From positions 1 through 33,183 of the forward strand of contig JAFIEN010000006.1 of the NCBI GenBank assembly GCA_020832515.1: a stretch of DNA of 33,183 nt. The letters are read 5' to 3'. The notes under the pieces were generated by a model. The model saw nothing but the letters and a program-made list of their open reading frames with translations. It made no database searches and had not been told where the DNA came from. How positions within the stretch are numbered: the stretch's first letter is position 1; each line of letters begins with the position of its first letter. Below, in pieces: positions 32,679 to 33,183 of this stretch. This stretch comes from Rubellimicrobium sp. Its GTDB lineage: Bacteria; Pseudomonadota; Alphaproteobacteria; Rhodobacterales; Rhodobacteraceae. Made by a program: the position numbers and the translations under genes.

Positions 32679-33183
32679 ATGACAACAACGACACGACTTC
32701 TGGCAGCAACCGCACTTGCGGTGATGGCCGTTCCCGCGGCGGCGCAGGACCTGACCGTGGTATCCTTCGGGGGCGCCTATGGCGCGGCACAGCGCACGCA
32801 CATGATCGACCCGTTCATGCAGGAGACCGGCGTCAACATCCTGTTCGAGGACTATTCGGGCGGCATCGCCGAGATCAAGGCGCAGGTCGAGGCCGGCAAC
32901 ATCCTCTGGGACGTGGTCGACATCGAGGTGATCGACCTCGAGCGCGCCTGCTCTGAAGGGCTTCTCGAGGAGATCCCGCGCGACATCCTGCCCGCCGGCG
33001 ACGACGGCACGCCCGCGCTCGAGGACTTCTACCCCGAGGCGCTCGCCAGCGAATGCGGCGTCGGCGTGATCTTCTGGTCCACGATCTTCGCCTACAACCA
33101 GACTGCCTTCCCGGACGGCGGCCCCAAGACCATCGCCGAGGTCTTTGACACCGAAGCCTTCCCGGGTCCGCGCGCCCTGCGCC
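32679..33183 (+). CDS. PotD-like periplasmic substrate-binding protein, 5' part
   Basis: Partial gene cut by the window edge; 168 codons are visible and it is missing from the ORF track. The signal peptide is MTTTTRLLAATALAVMAVPAAAQ, with likely cleavage after AAA or AQ. The mature part reads LTVVSFGGAYGAAQRTHMIDPF and later WDVVDIEVIDLERACSEGLLEEI, typical of polyamine- and related-solute-binding proteins encoded beside PotA-type ATPases. A GAGGAG site lies 7 bp before the ATG. Permease genes are expected beyond the window. Confidence 0.88.
   Translation, partial: MTTTTRLLAATALAVMAVPAAAQDLTVVSFGGAYGAAQRTHMIDPFMQETGVNILFEDYSGGIAEIKAQVEAGNILWDVVDIEVIDLERACSEGLLEEIPRDILPAGDDGTPALEDFYPEALASECGVGVIFWSTIFAYNQTAFPDGGPKTIAEVFDTEAFPGPRALR

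Overview
The window is GC-rich DNA with dense, overlapping operons. ATGA stop/start junctions, MalK-, RbsABC- and PotA-type ABC transporters, a Tat-exported sugar-binding protein and several Gfo/Idh/MocA dehydrogenases together point to an alphaproteobacterium, most likely Rhodobacterales (Paracoccus/Roseobacter-like). This is judged from protein style only. No rRNA, tRNA, CRISPR array or phage gene was seen.

Layout. (A) 70-7468, plus strand: a MalFG-type permease pair whose binding protein should lie upstream of the window, a UxuA-like mannonate dehydratase, a MalK-type ATPase, a 483-bp gene-free gap, then a Gfo/Idh/MocA dehydrogenase, a bicupin and a ROK-family protein. (B) 7496-15012, plus strand: a second complete sugar ABC importer (Tat-type binding protein, two permeases, ATPase), two more Gfo/Idh/MocA proteins and a xylose-isomerase-like TIM barrel. 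A set of nested inverted repeats follows. (R) 15257-16267: a LuxR-type regulator. (C) 29539 down to 16454, minus strand: a twelve-gene catabolic operon. In transcription order it encodes a solute-binding-like protein with no signal peptide, an IclR regulator, a fused two-domain class I CoA-transferase-like protein, an RbsB-type binding protein, an RbsC-type permease, a two-domain RbsA-type ATPase, a second RbsC-type permease, an SDR dehydrogenase, a CaiB/BaiF CoA-transferase, an enoyl-CoA hydratase, a galactose-mutarotase-like protein and an SMP-30 lactonase. (D) 29600-31480: transposase relics and related short repeats on both sides of an acetamidase/formamidase gene. (E) 31478 to the end: a PotA-type ATPase and the start of a PotD-like binding protein.

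How the genes may work together. A and B look like import followed by cytoplasmic oxidation and isomerisation of carbohydrates. Several Gfo/Idh/MocA oxidoreductases beside TIM-barrel isomerases is an arrangement known from 3-keto-sugar chemistry, but the substrate cannot be read from sequence. C is the most unusual part. It combines a sugar importer, mutarotase, lactonase and dehydrogenase with CoA-thioester enzymes (CaiB, crotonase and a CoA-transferase homologue that appears to lack the catalytic glutamate). It is headed by a cytosolic binding-protein homologue coupled to an IclR regulator. I infer a route in which a sugar or cyclic polyol is oxidised to an acid, activated as a CoA ester and cleaved. 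This is a hypothesis, not something the sequence proves.
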